A stretch of DNA of 64,000 nt from Lachnospiraceae bacterium (GCA_017634975.1 JAGBMJ010000043.1:1-64000), one strand, 5' to 3'; shown: positions 1 to 9,111, counted from the stretch's first letter. The notes: a model not told the origin generated them from the letters alone. A program made the numbers and translations.

Positions 1-450
1 GGGGTATGGGATACCGGATATGATTCCGCGAAAAAAGGTGCTTATGTATACGACGGAGTGGAGTACTTTGTGGCAGGCGGCGTGGTCAACCAGAACGCAA
101 ACGGCCTGATCTATACGGGAACCGACGGCTTCCGATTCCTTGCAGCCGGCCACGTAGTGACGGGGCACGCAGGTCTGGTAATGTACAACGATGAATGGTT
201 CTGGATCGATGACGAGGGCAGATGCGATGATAACTATGCGGCGCTGGTCCATTGGAACGGTTCGGTCTTCCTGGTACATGGAGGCCGTCTGCGTACGGAC
301 TACACCGGATTCGCCTATGATCCGAAGCATAAAGACAGATGGTATCATATCACCAATGGTCAGGTATGGGGCAGCGGTGAGATCACCGATCAGAGCATCG
401 AAGGCGGCGAGATCACACGCAAAGTAGTCAGCGGTGTGGTAGTCGATTGA
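1..450 (+). CDS. C-terminal part of a secreted repeat protein (5' end outside window)
   Basis: The reading frame is open from base 1 and ends with TGA at 448-450, so this is the last ~149 residues of a longer protein. The sequence is rich in Gly, Tyr, Trp and Asp and reads as short beta-strand modules (GGVVNQNANGLIYTG, then RFLAAGHVVTGHAGLVMYN, then WFWIDDEGRCDDNYAALVHW), like the degenerate repeats at the ends of Firmicute surface proteins. No LPXTG anchor or membrane segment is visible. I do not recognise the family and assign no function. A strong terminator follows at 487-518. Confidence 0.75.
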   Translation, partial: GVWDTGYDSAKKGAYVYDGVEYFVAGGVVNQNANGLIYTGTDGFRFLAAGHVVTGHAGLVMYNDEWFWIDDEGRCDDNYAALVHWNGSVFLVHGGRLRTDYTGFAYDPKHKDRWYHITNGQVWGSGEITDQSIEGGEITRKVVSGVVVD

Positions 451-486
451 TTCGTTGAGCCGGGATAATTGATACAATATGATGAT

Positions 487-518
487 CCGCCCGCTTGAAG
501 CAGCGGGCGGGTTTTGTT
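487..518 (+). terminator. Rho-independent terminator
   Basis: A perfect 8-bp GC stem (CCGCCCGC at 487-494, GCGGGCGG at 503-510) with an 8-base loop is followed by GTTTTGTT. It ends transcription of the repeat protein. The opposite strand has no T-run after the stem, so it should act mainly in the plus direction. Bases 519-614 hold nothing else recognisable. Confidence 0.9.
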
Positions 519-614
519 ATGAGGCTTTGGGTATTGATATTATCGGAATGCAGGATAAAGTCTTTAGTCTGCCAATTGCACCGGGGAACGGTTCCTGTGG
601 CTCATAGGGGCTGT

Positions 615-3329
615 TCAAGGCAAAAGAAAGTCTGCTTTCCGCCAAGAATCGGTATCGAAGATATTCCCGTCTACCGTATACCAGTTGTCATTGGCACAGT
701 CAAAAACACTTTTTCCAATCTGATTGCGGATATTGCTCGTGCCTTCCGTCGAGAAGGTGATGCGTACATTTTCTTTGCCATCCATGGATAAAACATTTCC
801 GGTGTAGGGATTAACGGCCGGCGTGAACAGATCTTTGGTCGCCAGATATGGCGTATCCCCATTGGTCATAAAGTCATCGGATACGGTGAAGCCATGGGCG
901 TCAAAATCCTTGACCATAAACAAGGGATTCACTTTTTCCAAGTCATAGTTATCATCAATCTTCGGATACCCGAAATTATTCTCCAGCCAGCCATGGTCGG
1001 AAACCAGTATGATGCGGGTATTGTCGTAAACGCCGAGGGCGCGCAGTTCATCAAACCATTCTCCCAGACGAAGCAGTGCGGACATATTGACATGATAATG
1101 TTCCATACTTTCCGGATACTCGGTATTTAATTCGTTGCCGTCCCAGGAAAGACGCGGATCGTTATCGGTGGTATCGACGGACAGATCCGTGACCGGGGTG
1201 TAATCCGGGCGGGCAAGCATGATGGGCTCATGCGCGGTATTGTTATCCATCAGGAATAAGGTACCTTTCGGCGCCTCTGTGATCTTTGTCATAGAAGGAA
1301 GCGAGGTGAGCACGCTGTAGGTATCGATAAAGTGCTGTGCACCGGCACTATTGCTGCCAAAGGCCTGGTAATCCCCGCCGTCATACAGCCAGGTCTGCAT
1401 CATCACAGGGGCAGTCTTGAATAAACTGTAGAAATAAAAGGTGCGCTCCATCTGTTCCACATCCAGAACCGATTCAAATTCTCCGGCAAAACGCCCTTCG
1501 AGGTTATACGCATCTACTCCCGGCAGATCATTATAGATACTCATATCCGGTACGGTAGAATAATTGGCATACGGAGAGTCTGCCACGAAGACGGAGTAGC
1601 CGCCCCGTGAAAAGATCGCGGGCAGGACTTTCAGAGCTTCGTTGTTTTTCTCCTGCAGGGATTGACTGCTTCGTTCGTTGATCGCCGTGGGCGTGTATTC
1701 ATAACCACCGTAAAGCGCCGGCGCACCGTATAGGGTACACTGGCCGAACGAGATCGTGTTCGGATAATAGGTAAAGCCGTCGTACATAGCATAGAGTTCG
1801 TTTTTCTCGGCAAAGAGATACGGCACAAAACCGCTGATGGCACGATCCAGCATGATCACGACGACATTTTTTCCGCTTTTGCTGAAGGTGATCTCCGGAT
1901 AGTCGGAAGATGCGGTTTGCCCGGCACTGAGATCCATCGCAGAGATATCCCGGTGGGCAATGAAAAGGTATCTGCCGGAAATGGTCAGCATGGTCAGCAG
2001 AAGGATCACACAGATCTGCATCGTCTGCTTTGCAAAACGGCGGAGGAGAAAGCCGGCAAGAAAAATGATAACTGTCAGGACCAGCAGGTTGAGCAGCTTA
2101 TCGGCCATCGGATAGAGCGGCTTGTCGTGGAACATCAGGATCGAGGATAACTGTCCGAAATCGTGCCCCCAGAAAAAGTAATCCGCCATAAAGCACAGAA
2201 GCAGTGCAGCATAGATGGTTAATCCCATGCGGCGTTTCGAAGCGGGGAGCAGATAGTAGAATACGCTGCCCCAGACCACATAGAGACCGGATGCGATAAA
2301 GGCACCGGTGAGGACATAGTGCAGCGGATTGACATAGTGATAGATATTCACGAAATCCTGCGCCGATGAGGAGATCACGGACAGGGGGATCAGGATGCCC
2401 TGAAACAAAGCGAGCGCGAGCGCAAACGGCCAATGGGGAATGGCGGGGGCAGAGGGAACGGCAGTCTCCGGCTTTGTGGGCTTTGCCATAAGGTGGTGAA
2501 GCAACGGAATCTGGGAGACAACGGGCAACAGGATGCCAAAGGCCAGCCAGCCGTATTCATCCAGCAGATAACTCTGGCGATACTTTCCTTTTAAAAGCGC
2601 GTGCAAGGCAAACAAAACGCCCAACAGGGAAAGAAAAAGATACAGCACCTGTCTGGGGTTACGGCTGTACTTGGTGACAATATTTTTCATTAAGGAAAAC
2701 AGGTTGTTCATGGTCCAGTAGATGACCAGCGCCGCGGGAGATTGATACAAAAAGACCAGGAAGAACGCAGCCAGGATATAGATCTGCAGTTTCTCCCGCA
2801 GGGGGTGTCCCTTGGTATATACGGCGCCGGAGACCAGATTGATGCACGTCATCAGAACGGGCAGGATATTTACGGACAGGCTGCCGAGCTTGAGCAGGGC
2901 ATCCGGACGGCTCAGATTCGCGATACCGAAGGCAGAGGCACCCTGAAAGATCTCCAGATGCGACAGGAAATGGTAAGCACCCAAAAAGAAGGGAATCTGC
3001 AACAGCAGAGAAAGCGTGCCTTTGAGCGCGGAAGCCGGACGATAGTTCTGCTGACGGTAATAGGTATTGGTCATCATCAGCTTTTCGTCGCCGGTGAAGG
3101 TGGAACGGATATGTTTGAGCCATTTTTCCATGGCCTTCTGTTTGTCGTGCTCCTCCTGCTGGATCGCATCGGCACGGATATACAGAGGCAGACAGAGCAG
3201 GGATACGACGATGCTCAAGCCGATCAGGCTCGTTTTGATCGTGAAGAAATGCAATAACAGCCGGAAAACGATCTCCAGCATATATTCGATCGGCGATATG
3301 ATCATTCGATATAATAAATGGACTAACAT
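615..3329 (-). CDS. YidC/Oxa1-like domain fused to LTA-synthase/sulfatase-like domain
   Basis: This 904-residue polytopic membrane protein has two unrelated halves. Residues ~1-225 resemble Gram-positive YidC: an Arg in the first helix (LPLYIRAD), a charged loop, LLLQIPFFLGAYHFL, and the terminal SPAALVIYWTMNNLFSLM helix. Residues ~240-470 hold several further membrane helices. Residues ~485-870 form an alkaline-phosphatase-superfamily domain like those of LTA synthase or phosphoglycerol transferases: VVVIMLDRAISGF with a probable metal-binding D495, a CTLYGAPALYGG stretch, FLMDNNTAHEP, and VSDHGWLENNFG with D778 and H779. The start is supported by CGGAG just upstream on the minus strand. No lipobox or signal cleavage site is seen. 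It may modify an envelope polymer, but the substrate is unknown and insertase activity is not shown. It is transcribed away from the topoisomerase genes. Confidence 0.85.
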   Translation of the reverse strand: MLVHLLYRMIISPIEYMLEIVFRLLLHFFTIKTSLIGLSIVVSLLCLPLYIRADAIQQEEHDKQKAMEKWLKHIRSTFTGDEKLMMTNTYYRQQNYRPASALKGTLSLLLQIPFFLGAYHFLSHLEIFQGASAFGIANLSRPDALLKLGSLSVNILPVLMTCINLVSGAVYTKGHPLREKLQIYILAAFFLVFLYQSPAALVIYWTMNNLFSLMKNIVTKYSRNPRQVLYLFLSLLGVLFALHALLKGKYRQSYLLDEYGWLAFGILLPVVSQIPLLHHLMAKPTKPETAVPSAPAIPHWPFALALALFQGILIPLSVISSSAQDFVNIYHYVNPLHYVLTGAFIASGLYVVWGSVFYYLLPASKRRMGLTIYAALLLCFMADYFFWGHDFGQLSSILMFHDKPLYPMADKLLNLLVLTVIIFLAGFLLRRFAKQTMQICVILLLTMLTISGRYLFIAHRDISAMDLSAGQTASSDYPEITFSKSGKNVVVIMLDRAISGFVPYLFAEKNELYAMYDGFTYYPNTISFGQCTLYGAPALYGGYEYTPTAINERSSQSLQEKNNEALKVLPAIFSRGGYSVFVADSPYANYSTVPDMSIYNDLPGVDAYNLEGRFAGEFESVLDVEQMERTFYFYSLFKTAPVMMQTWLYDGGDYQAFGSNSAGAQHFIDTYSVLTSLPSMTKITEAPKGTLFLMDNNTAHEPIMLARPDYTPVTDLSVDTTDNDPRLSWDGNELNTEYPESMEHYHVNMSALLRLGEWFDELRALGVYDNTRIILVSDHGWLENNFGYPKIDDNYDLEKVNPLFMVKDFDAHGFTVSDDFMTNGDTPYLATKDLFTPAVNPYTGNVLSMDGKENVRITFSTEGTSNIRNQIGKSVFDCANDNWYTVDGNIFDTDSWRKADFLLP

Positions 3330-3366
3330 GTTCTACTCCGGATGCCGGACATAAAAATATTATGGA

Positions 3367-3384
3367 AACCAGATCGGTCTGGTT
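3367..3384. promoter_or_regulatory. Inverted repeat in divergent intergenic region
   Basis: AACCAGA-TCGG-TCTGGTT is a 7-bp perfect inverted repeat between the divergent YidC-like fusion and the topoisomerase promoter. It could be an operator or a small hairpin. No binding protein can be named. Apart from the promoters and SOS box listed separately, the rest of 3330-3729 shows no gene beyond a doubtful 17-codon frame. Confidence 0.25.
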
Positions 3385-3442
3385 CTGTCGGCTTAATCGT
3401 CTGCTATTCTATCATAAGAAAAAGAATTACCGCAAGACCTTA

Positions 3443-3471
3443 TTGACAAAACAGAACGAATGTTCTATACT
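3443..3471 (+). promoter_or_regulatory. Sigma-A promoter P1 of the topoisomerase operon
   Basis: TTGACA (3443-3448), a 17-base spacer and TATACT (3466-3471) form a near-consensus vegetative promoter pointing at the gene starting at 3730, giving a leader of about 250 bases. A LexA-type box fills the spacer and touches the -10. Confidence 0.8.
3453..3466. promoter_or_regulatory. LexA/DinR-type SOS box
   Basis: AGAACGAATGTTCT matches the Gram-positive LexA core GAAC-N4-GTTC on both half sites and extends to a symmetric A/T pair. It lies between the -35 and -10 of P1, where bound LexA would block RNA polymerase. In Bacillus subtilis, from memory, parEC belongs to the SOS regulon, which agrees with a topoisomerase pair downstream. 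Binding is inferred. Confidence 0.6.
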
Positions 3472-3520
3472 TCCTTTTGCGTGCATTGGGGATGCAGGGC
3501 ACCACATTTTGTTTTTGTGG

Positions 3521-3549
3521 TTGCGGATAATGGTTTAAGATGCTATAAT
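3521..3549 (+). promoter_or_regulatory. Second sigma-A promoter P2 upstream of parE-like gene
   Basis: TTGCGG (3521-3526), 17 bases, TATAAT (3544-3549). The -10 is a perfect consensus. It has no SOS box and could give basal transcription when P1 is repressed. Confidence 0.65.
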
Positions 3550-3666
3550 CAGCAAGTGTGCTTTTTGACGTTTTCGGGGCATTTGCGGATAGGATCCGTC
3601 CCGGATCGTTGACATAAGAACGAAATCATACGCCTTGTTTTTTCACGGAGAAAGCGGTCTGTACAG

Positions 3667-3720
3667 ATGACGGATGAGGCGTTTTACGCAGTTATAAAAC
3701 AGGAATATTGCTTGGTTTAG
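3667..3720 (+). CDS. Possible 17-codon leader reading frame
   Basis: ATG at 3667 opens a 17-codon frame (MTDEAFYAVIKQEYCLV) whose TAG stop at 3718-3720 overlaps the AGGAGG of the downstream topoisomerase gene. Such an overlap could couple translation. There is no well-placed ribosome binding site (nearest GGAG about 18 bases upstream), so translation is doubtful. Confidence 0.2.
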   Translation: MTDEAFYAVIKQEYCLV

Positions 3721-3729
3721 GAGGTTGGA

Positions 3730-5661
3730 ATGGCAGAGGAAAAGAACAACGGCAGTTACGGCGCCGAGAATATCGTCGTACTCGAGGGGCTGGAAGCCGT
3801 CCGGGTACGTCCGGGAATGTATATCGGCAGTGTATCCACAAAAGGTCTGAACCATCTGGTGTATGAGATCGTGGACAACTCGGTGGACGAGCATCTGGCC
3901 GGGTACTGCAGCGAGATCAAAGTGACCCTGGAAAAAGACGGTTCCGCTACCGTGGAAGACAACGGTCGCGGTATGCCGGTAGAGATGCATGCCAAAGGGA
4001 TGAGTGCCGAACGTTTGGTATTTACGACCCTGCATGCCGGCGGTAAGTTTGATGATTCTGCTTATAAGACCAGCGGCGGTCTGCATGGTGTAGGCTCCTC
4101 TGTCGTAAACGCACTGTCCAAACATCTGAAGGTTACGATCAAGCGTAACGGACATATCTACGAAGATGAATATGAGCAGGGCAATCCGGTCACGGAACTG
4201 ATCGGCGGTCTGCTTCCGGAGATCGGCAACACCCGCCAGACCGGTACAAAAGTTAATTTTACACCGGACGATACGATCTTTGATAAAACCTGGTTTAAGG
4301 CGGAGGATATCAAATCCCGTCTGCATGAGACGGCCTATCTGAATCCGGAGCTGACGATCCATTTTAAGGATGACCGTCACGAGGAACCGGAGGAAGTGAC
4401 CTTCCACGAGCCGGAGGGCATCCGCGGATTTGTGAAAGCGCTGAATAAGGGCAAGGAAGCGGTACATGACGTGGTCTATTTCACGGGTGAGCAGGAAGGC
4501 GTGGAAGCCGAGATCGCCTTCCAGTATGTGAATGAGTTCCATGAAAACGTACTGGGCTTCTGTAACAATATCTACAATGCCGAGGGTGGTACCCACATTA
4601 CCGGTTTCAAGACCCAGTTTACGGCAGTCATCAATACCTATGCCAGACAGCTGGGGATCCTTAAGGATAAGGATGCGAATTTTACCGGTCCGGATGTACG
4701 AAACGGTATGACGGCAGTCGTATCGATCAAGCACCGGGATCCGCGTTTTGAAGGGCAGACCAAGACAAAGCTCGATAATCAGGATGCGGCGCGTGCGGTC
4801 AGCAAGATCACCGGTGAGGAAACGGTGCATTTCTTTGACCGTAATCTGGAGATCTTAAAGAATGTGATCGGCTGTGCGGAAAAGGCAGCCAAGATCCGCA
4901 AGAGTGAGGAAAAGGCCAAGACCAATCTGCTGACCAAGCAGAAATATTCCTTTGATTCCAACGGCAAGCTGGCCAACTGCGGATCCCGCGACGCTTCCAA
5001 ATGCGAGATCTTTATTGTCGAGGGTGATTCCGCCGGAGGCAGTGCCAAGACGGCAAGAAACCGTGAATATCAGGCAATCCTGCCGATCCGCGGTAAGACG
5101 CTGAACGTAGAGAAAGCCAGTATCGACAAGATCCTGGCGAATGCCGAGATCAAGACCATGATCAATGCCTTCGGCTGCGGTTTTTCGGAAGGCTACGGCA
5201 ATGACTTCGATATCACCAAGCTGCGCTATGACAAGATCATCATCATGGCCGATGCCGATGTCGATGGTGCGCATATCTGCACGCTGCTCCTGACACTGTT
5301 CTACCGCTTTATGCCGGAGCTGATCCAGGAGGGACATGTATATATCGCCATGCCTCCGCTGTATAAGGCCATCCCGTCGAAGGGCAAGGAAGAGTATCTT
5401 TATGACGATGCAGCTCTGGAAAAATACCGCAAGACCCACAAGGGAAGTTTCACCCTGCAGCGCTACAAAGGTCTGGGCGAGATGGATGCGCAGCAGCTGT
5501 GGGAGACCACACTGGATCCCGAGACCCGCTTGCTGAAACGTGTGAACATCGAAGATCCGATCCTGGCATCGGATACCACGGAGCTGCTGATGGGTGCGGA
5601 TGTGGCACCGCGTAAGGCGTTCATTCACGAGAACGCGACCGAGGCGATGCTGGATATTTAA
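3730..5661 (+). CDS. parE: Type IIA DNA topoisomerase ATPase subunit (ParE/GyrB family)
   Basis: The 643-residue protein supplies the ATPase and TOPRIM half of a type II topoisomerase that passes one duplex through another. Visible parts are the GHKL ATPase Glu (EIVDNSVDEHLAGYC, E46), the GGLHGVGSSVVNALS loop, the transducer, the TOPRIM Glu (VEGDSAGGSAKTARN, E431), metal-binding ADADVDGAH (D508/D510/D512), and the C-terminal QRYKGLGEMDAQQLWETT. Length suits both GyrB and ParE. AGGAGG lies 5 bases before ATG. I favour ParE because there is no dnaA-region context, the partner lacks a GyrA box, and an SOS box sits in the promoter. Many annotation systems would call it gyrB; the family is certain, the subtype inferred. 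Confidence 0.93.
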   Translation: MAEEKNNGSYGAENIVVLEGLEAVRVRPGMYIGSVSTKGLNHLVYEIVDNSVDEHLAGYCSEIKVTLEKDGSATVEDNGRGMPVEMHAKGMSAERLVFTTLHAGGKFDDSAYKTSGGLHGVGSSVVNALSKHLKVTIKRNGHIYEDEYEQGNPVTELIGGLLPEIGNTRQTGTKVNFTPDDTIFDKTWFKAEDIKSRLHETAYLNPELTIHFKDDRHEEPEEVTFHEPEGIRGFVKALNKGKEAVHDVVYFTGEQEGVEAEIAFQYVNEFHENVLGFCNNIYNAEGGTHITGFKTQFTAVINTYARQLGILKDKDANFTGPDVRNGMTAVVSIKHRDPRFEGQTKTKLDNQDAARAVSKITGEETVHFFDRNLEILKNVIGCAEKAAKIRKSEEKAKTNLLTKQKYSFDSNGKLANCGSRDASKCEIFIVEGDSAGGSAKTARNREYQAILPIRGKTLNVEKASIDKILANAEIKTMINAFGCGFSEGYGNDFDITKLRYDKIIIMADADVDGAHICTLLLTLFYRFMPELIQEGHVYIAMPPLYKAIPSKGKEEYLYDDAALEKYRKTHKGSFTLQRYKGLGEMDAQQLWETTLDPETRLLKRVNIEDPILASDTTELLMGADVAPRKAFIHENATEAMLDI

Positions 5662-5751
5662 TAAATCCACCCTAGGTGTCGCGAAGCAACGGATGAGGTA
5701 AAAAACGAAAGCAAACGATATTTTAGCTCTTGATAAAAGGAAGATGAACTA

Positions 5752-8013
5752 ATGTCTAAAGAAAGTACTTCAAATCAGGAAGAACGGATCCTGAAAACGG
5801 AATACTCCGATGTGATGCAGAAATCCTACATCGACTATGCGATGAGTGTTATCATCGCACGTGCGCTGCCGGATGTACGGGACGGCCTGAAACCGGTGCA
5901 GCGCCGTGTACTTTACGATATGCATGAGCTGGGCATCCGTTATGACCGGCCGTACCGTAAGAGCGCGCGTATCGTCGGTGATACGATGGGTAAATATCAC
6001 CCGCATGGTGATTCCTCCATATACGATGCCCTCGTCGTGATGACGCAGGATTTCAAGAAGGGGGCGATCCTGATCGACGGACACGGAAACTTCGGCAATA
6101 TCGAAGGGGATGGCGCTGCTGCGATGCGTTATACCGAAGCACGGCTTGCACAGATCTCCCAGGAGGGCCTGCTGTCCGATCTGGATAAAGACGTGGTCGA
6201 TTTTATGCCGAACTTTGACGAGACGGAGAAGGAACCGACGGTACTGCCGGCACGTTTCCCGAATCTGCTGGTCAATGGTACCGAGGGTATCGCGGTCGGT
6301 ATGGCGACAAAGATCCCGCCGCACAATATGGGAGAAGTGATCGATGCGACGATCGCTTATATCCGTGATGAAAATATTACCACCGAAGGTCTGATGAAAT
6401 ATGTCAAAGGCCCGGATTTTCCGACCGGCGGTATCGTGATCAATAAGGATGAACTGACCGAGATCTATGCGACCGGCAGCGGCAAGATTAAGATGCGCGG
6501 TAAAGTGGAGATCGAGCAGGCCAAGGGCGGACATGTACTGCTGGTGGTGACGGAGATCCCGTTTACGATGGTGGGACAGGGCATCTCCAAGTTTCTGCTG
6601 GATGTGGCAGCGCTGGCGGAGACCCGCAAGACCACGGATGTGATCGATATCTCCAACCAGTCTTCCAAGGAAGGCATCCGTATTGTGATCGAGCTGAAGA
6701 AGGATACGGATGTCGAGAATTTCAAAAATATGCTCTACAAGAAGACGCGTCTGGAGGATACCTTCGGCGTGAACATGCTGGCAATCGCGGACGGGCGCCC
6801 GGAAACCATGGGACTGCGCGATATCATCCGGCACAATGTGGCATTCCAGTTTGAGGTGAATCGCCGCAAATATACCAACCTGCTGCAGAAAGAGCGCGAA
6901 AAGAAGGAAGTGCAGGAAGGTCTGATCAAGGCCTGCAATGTGATCGACCTGATCATCGAGATCCTGCGCGGATCGCGTGACCGTGCCATGGCAAAGGCTT
7001 GTCTGGTAGACGGCGTGACGGACGGCATCAACTTTAAGAGCAAGGAATCTAAGATCATGGCCGGGATGCTGCGCTTTACCGAGCGCCAGGCAGATGCGAT
7101 CCTGGAACTGCGCCTGTACCGACTGATCGGTCTGGAGATCGAAGCACTGCAGAGGGATTATGAGCAGACGACGGCGAATATCTATCGCTATGAGGATATC
7201 CTGGATCGCAGAGAGTCTATGGCGGCTGTGATCGTACAGGATCTGGAAGCACTGAAGAAACAGTACGGCAGACCGCGCCGGACCGTGATCGAAAACGGTG
7301 CCGAGGCAGTTTACGAAGAGAACAAAGTCGAAGAGATGGATGTGATCTTCCTGATGGATCGTTTCGGCTACTGTAAGACGGTGGACAAAGCTACGCTGGA
7401 GCGCAACAAAGAAACGATCGAACAGGAAAACCATTATATCGTGGAATGTAAGAATACCGGCAAGCTGGCGGCCTTTACCAACAAAGGCAATCTGTATACC
7501 TTCAAGGTATCCGACCTGCCGCATGGACGTTTCCGTGACAAGGGTGTGCCGGTGGATAATGTCAGCAACTATGATTCCCAGCAGGAGGATATCCTCTTTG
7601 TGGCAAGCCAGTCCGAACTGAATCTGTATCGTATCGCGTTTGTTACCAAACAGGGTATGATCAAGTATGTGGGTGGCGATGAATTTGACGTGGCCAAACG
7701 TACCGTAGCGGCCACCAAGCTGGCAGACGGCGACGAAGTGGTCTCCGTAGCGATCCTTTACGACCAGTCCTATATGGCGATGTGTTCCCACAAGGGCTTC
7801 CTGTTAAAGATCGATGCGGAAGAGATCCCGATGAAGAAGAAGGCGGCGATCGGTGTGCGCGGCATGAAACTGGCAAACGATGATTATATCGAAGCGGTTT
7901 ACTTCGGAAACAGCTATAATGACAAAAACCTCATCGAGTTTCATGACAAGAAGATCGATCTGAACCTGATCAAGGCACAGAAGAGAGATGCCAAGGGGGC
8001 AAAGATCAGGTAA
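5752..8013 (+). CDS. parC: Type IIA DNA topoisomerase cleavage subunit (ParC/GyrA family)
   Basis: This is the DNA-cleaving partner of the upstream subunit. It has the winged-helix domain with catalytic Y127 in [11 protein letters not shown], and the quinolone region [13 protein letters not shown] with the drug-sensitive Ser and Asp intact (S88, D92). A coiled-coil tower and a C-terminal beta-pinwheel follow. At 753 residues it is shorter than usual GyrA (~820). The place where GyrA carries its box (QRRGGxG) reads [19 protein letters not shown], so the DNA-wrapping motif is missing. This points to relaxation or decatenation rather than supercoiling. It is 90 bases after the ATPase subunit, in one operon. 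Confidence 0.92.
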   Translation: MSKESTSNQEERILKTEYSDVMQKSYIDYAMSVIIARALPDVRDGLKPVQRRVLYDMHELGIRYDRPYRKSARIVGDTMGKYHPHGDSSIYDALVVMTQDFKKGAILIDGHGNFGNIEGDGAAAMRYTEARLAQISQEGLLSDLDKDVVDFMPNFDETEKEPTVLPARFPNLLVNGTEGIAVGMATKIPPHNMGEVIDATIAYIRDENITTEGLMKYVKGPDFPTGGIVINKDELTEIYATGSGKIKMRGKVEIEQAKGGHVLLVVTEIPFTMVGQGISKFLLDVAALAETRKTTDVIDISNQSSKEGIRIVIELKKDTDVENFKNMLYKKTRLEDTFGVNMLAIADGRPETMGLRDIIRHNVAFQFEVNRRKYTNLLQKEREKKEVQEGLIKACNVIDLIIEILRGSRDRAMAKACLVDGVTDGINFKSKESKIMAGMLRFTERQADAILELRLYRLIGLEIEALQRDYEQTTANIYRYEDILDRRESMAAVIVQDLEALKKQYGRPRRTVIENGAEAVYEENKVEEMDVIFLMDRFGYCKTVDKATLERNKETIEQENHYIVECKNTGKLAAFTNKGNLYTFKVSDLPHGRFRDKGVPVDNVSNYDSQQEDILFVASQSELNLYRIAFVTKQGMIKYVGGDEFDVAKRTVAATKLADGDEVVSVAILYDQSYMAMCSHKGFLLKIDAEEIPMKKKAAIGVRGMKLANDDYIEAVYFGNSYNDKNLIEFHDKKIDLNLIKAQKRDAKGAKIR

Positions 8014-8038
8014 AACCACCATAGACGGAGGATAGGAT

Positions 8039-8590
8039 ATGCGTGTGATCGCGGGAACGGCGCGCAGCCTGGTGCTGAAGACACCGGAAGGATTGAATAC
8101 AAGACCGACAACGGACCGGATCAAGGAGACATTGTTTAACGTGCTCCAGACCGAGGTGCCCGGTGCTGTTTTTGTGGATCTGTTTGCCGGAAGCGGCGGG
8201 ATCGGCATAGAGGCCTTGAGCCGCGGCGCCGAGAAAGCCTATTTTGTGGATACGGATAAGACGGCGATCGGCTGTATTGAATACAACTTAAAGCATACGA
8301 AACTGTTCGATAAATCCATGGTACTCAAATCCGATGCGATCTCGGCACTTTCCTACAATATCCGTGAAGCGGCGGATATCATCTTTGCGGATCCGCCCTA
8401 CGGACAGGGCTTTGATGAACAGGTGCTGGCGGCGGCGGCCCGCAGCAAGGCAGTGACGGAAGATACCCTGATCGTGATCGAAGAAGAAAAAGACCACGAT
8501 TTTTCCTATGCGGAAGAGCTGGGGTTTGACATTGTCAAAGAAAAAGTGTATAAGTCGAATAAGCATGTATTTTTGCGAAAAAAGGCATAA
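8039..8590 (+). CDS. rsmD: 16S rRNA (guanine(966)-N2)-methyltransferase RsmD
   Basis: The 183-residue protein matches RsmD along its length: MRVIAGTARSLVLKTPEGL, then RPTTDRIKETLFNVLQ, the AdoMet loop VDLFAGSGGIGIEALSRGA, and the catalytic motif ADPPYGQGFDE. RsmD methylates G966 (E. coli numbering) of 16S rRNA in the small subunit. CGGAGG precedes the start. It sits 25 bases after the topoisomerase operon and directly before coaD, a common Firmicute pairing. A promoter for coaD appears to lie in its 3' end. Confidence 0.95.
   Translation: MRVIAGTARSLVLKTPEGLNTRPTTDRIKETLFNVLQTEVPGAVFVDLFAGSGGIGIEALSRGAEKAYFVDTDKTAIGCIEYNLKHTKLFDKSMVLKSDAISALSYNIREAADIIFADPPYGQGFDEQVLAAAARSKAVTEDTLIVIEEEKDHDFSYAEELGFDIVKEKVYKSNKHVFLRKKA
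8526..8554 (+). promoter_or_regulatory. Internal promoter for coaD
   Basis: TTGACA (8526-8531), 17 bases, TATAAG (8549-8554), inside the 3' end of rsmD and pointing at coaD. It would give coaD transcription independent of the SOS-type upstream promoter. Part of the match may be chance within coding sequence. Confidence 0.5.
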
Positions 8591-8625
8591 ACCGGACAGG
8601 CAGACTTAATAAGGAGGACGAGCGC

Positions 8626-9111
8626 ATGAAAAGAGCGTTGTATCCCGGGAGTTTTGATCCCGTGACCTTCGGACATCTGGATGTGATCGAACGGGCCGCC
8701 CGTATGTTTGATGAACTTACGGTTGCGGTTTTGGATAATAAAGCGAAATCCCCATTGTTTTCTGTGGATGAGCGTGTTAAAATACTAAAGGAAGCGACCG
8801 CACATTTACCCAATGTGATGGTGGATTCCTTCAGCGGACTTACGATCGATTACTGTCAGCAGAAACATATCCATACGATCCTGCGCGGATTGCGTGCGAT
8901 CACGGATTTTGAATATGAGCTGCAGATCGCGCAGACCAACAGTAAACTCTCACACGGAAACGTAGATACCGTATTTCTGACGACCAGTCTGGAGTATGCA
9001 TATCTGAGTTCCTCGGCGGTGAAAGAGATCGCCTATTTCGGTGGTGATTTTTCCCAGTGTGTACCGGAATTCATTATCCCGCTGATCAAGGAAAAGTATA
9101 AAAAAGTATAA
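8626..9111 (+). CDS. coaD: Phosphopantetheine adenylyltransferase CoaD
   Basis: This is the fourth step of coenzyme A synthesis: 4'-phosphopantetheine plus ATP gives dephospho-CoA. The 161-residue length is standard. It has the nucleotidyltransferase signature YPGSFDPVTFGHLDVIERA (TxGH-type as TFGH), LRGLRAITDFEYELQIAQ with the conserved substrate-contact Arg residues, and the ISSSxVKE-type motif as YLSSSAVKEIA. AAGGAGG precedes the ATG. Probably cotranscribed with rsmD, plus its own internal promoter. Confidence 0.96.
   Translation: MKRALYPGSFDPVTFGHLDVIERAARMFDELTVAVLDNKAKSPLFSVDERVKILKEATAHLPNVMVDSFSGLTIDYCQQKHIHTILRGLRAITDFEYELQIAQTNSKLSHGNVDTVFLTTSLEYAYLSSSAVKEIAYFGGDFSQCVPEFIIPLIKEKYKKV

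Noticed and set aside
3565-3595. TTGACG with TAGGAT as a promoter
   Set aside because: The spacer is 19 bases and the -10 is poor; two better promoters lie just upstream.
3609-3635. TTGACA at 3609 as a third topoisomerase promoter
   Set aside because: No acceptable -10 is found at 16-18 bases (CATACG or GCCTTG only).
3643-4830. Minus-strand frame opposite the ParE/GyrB-like gene
   Set aside because: Same reason: a shadow of a strongly biased coding sequence, with no family match.
5770-7791. Long open frame (673 codons) on the minus strand opposite the ParC/GyrA-like gene
   Set aside because: It is antisense to a gene with intact family motifs and has a Cys/His/Ile-rich composition typical of a shadow frame. 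It has no ribosome binding site or recognisable domain.
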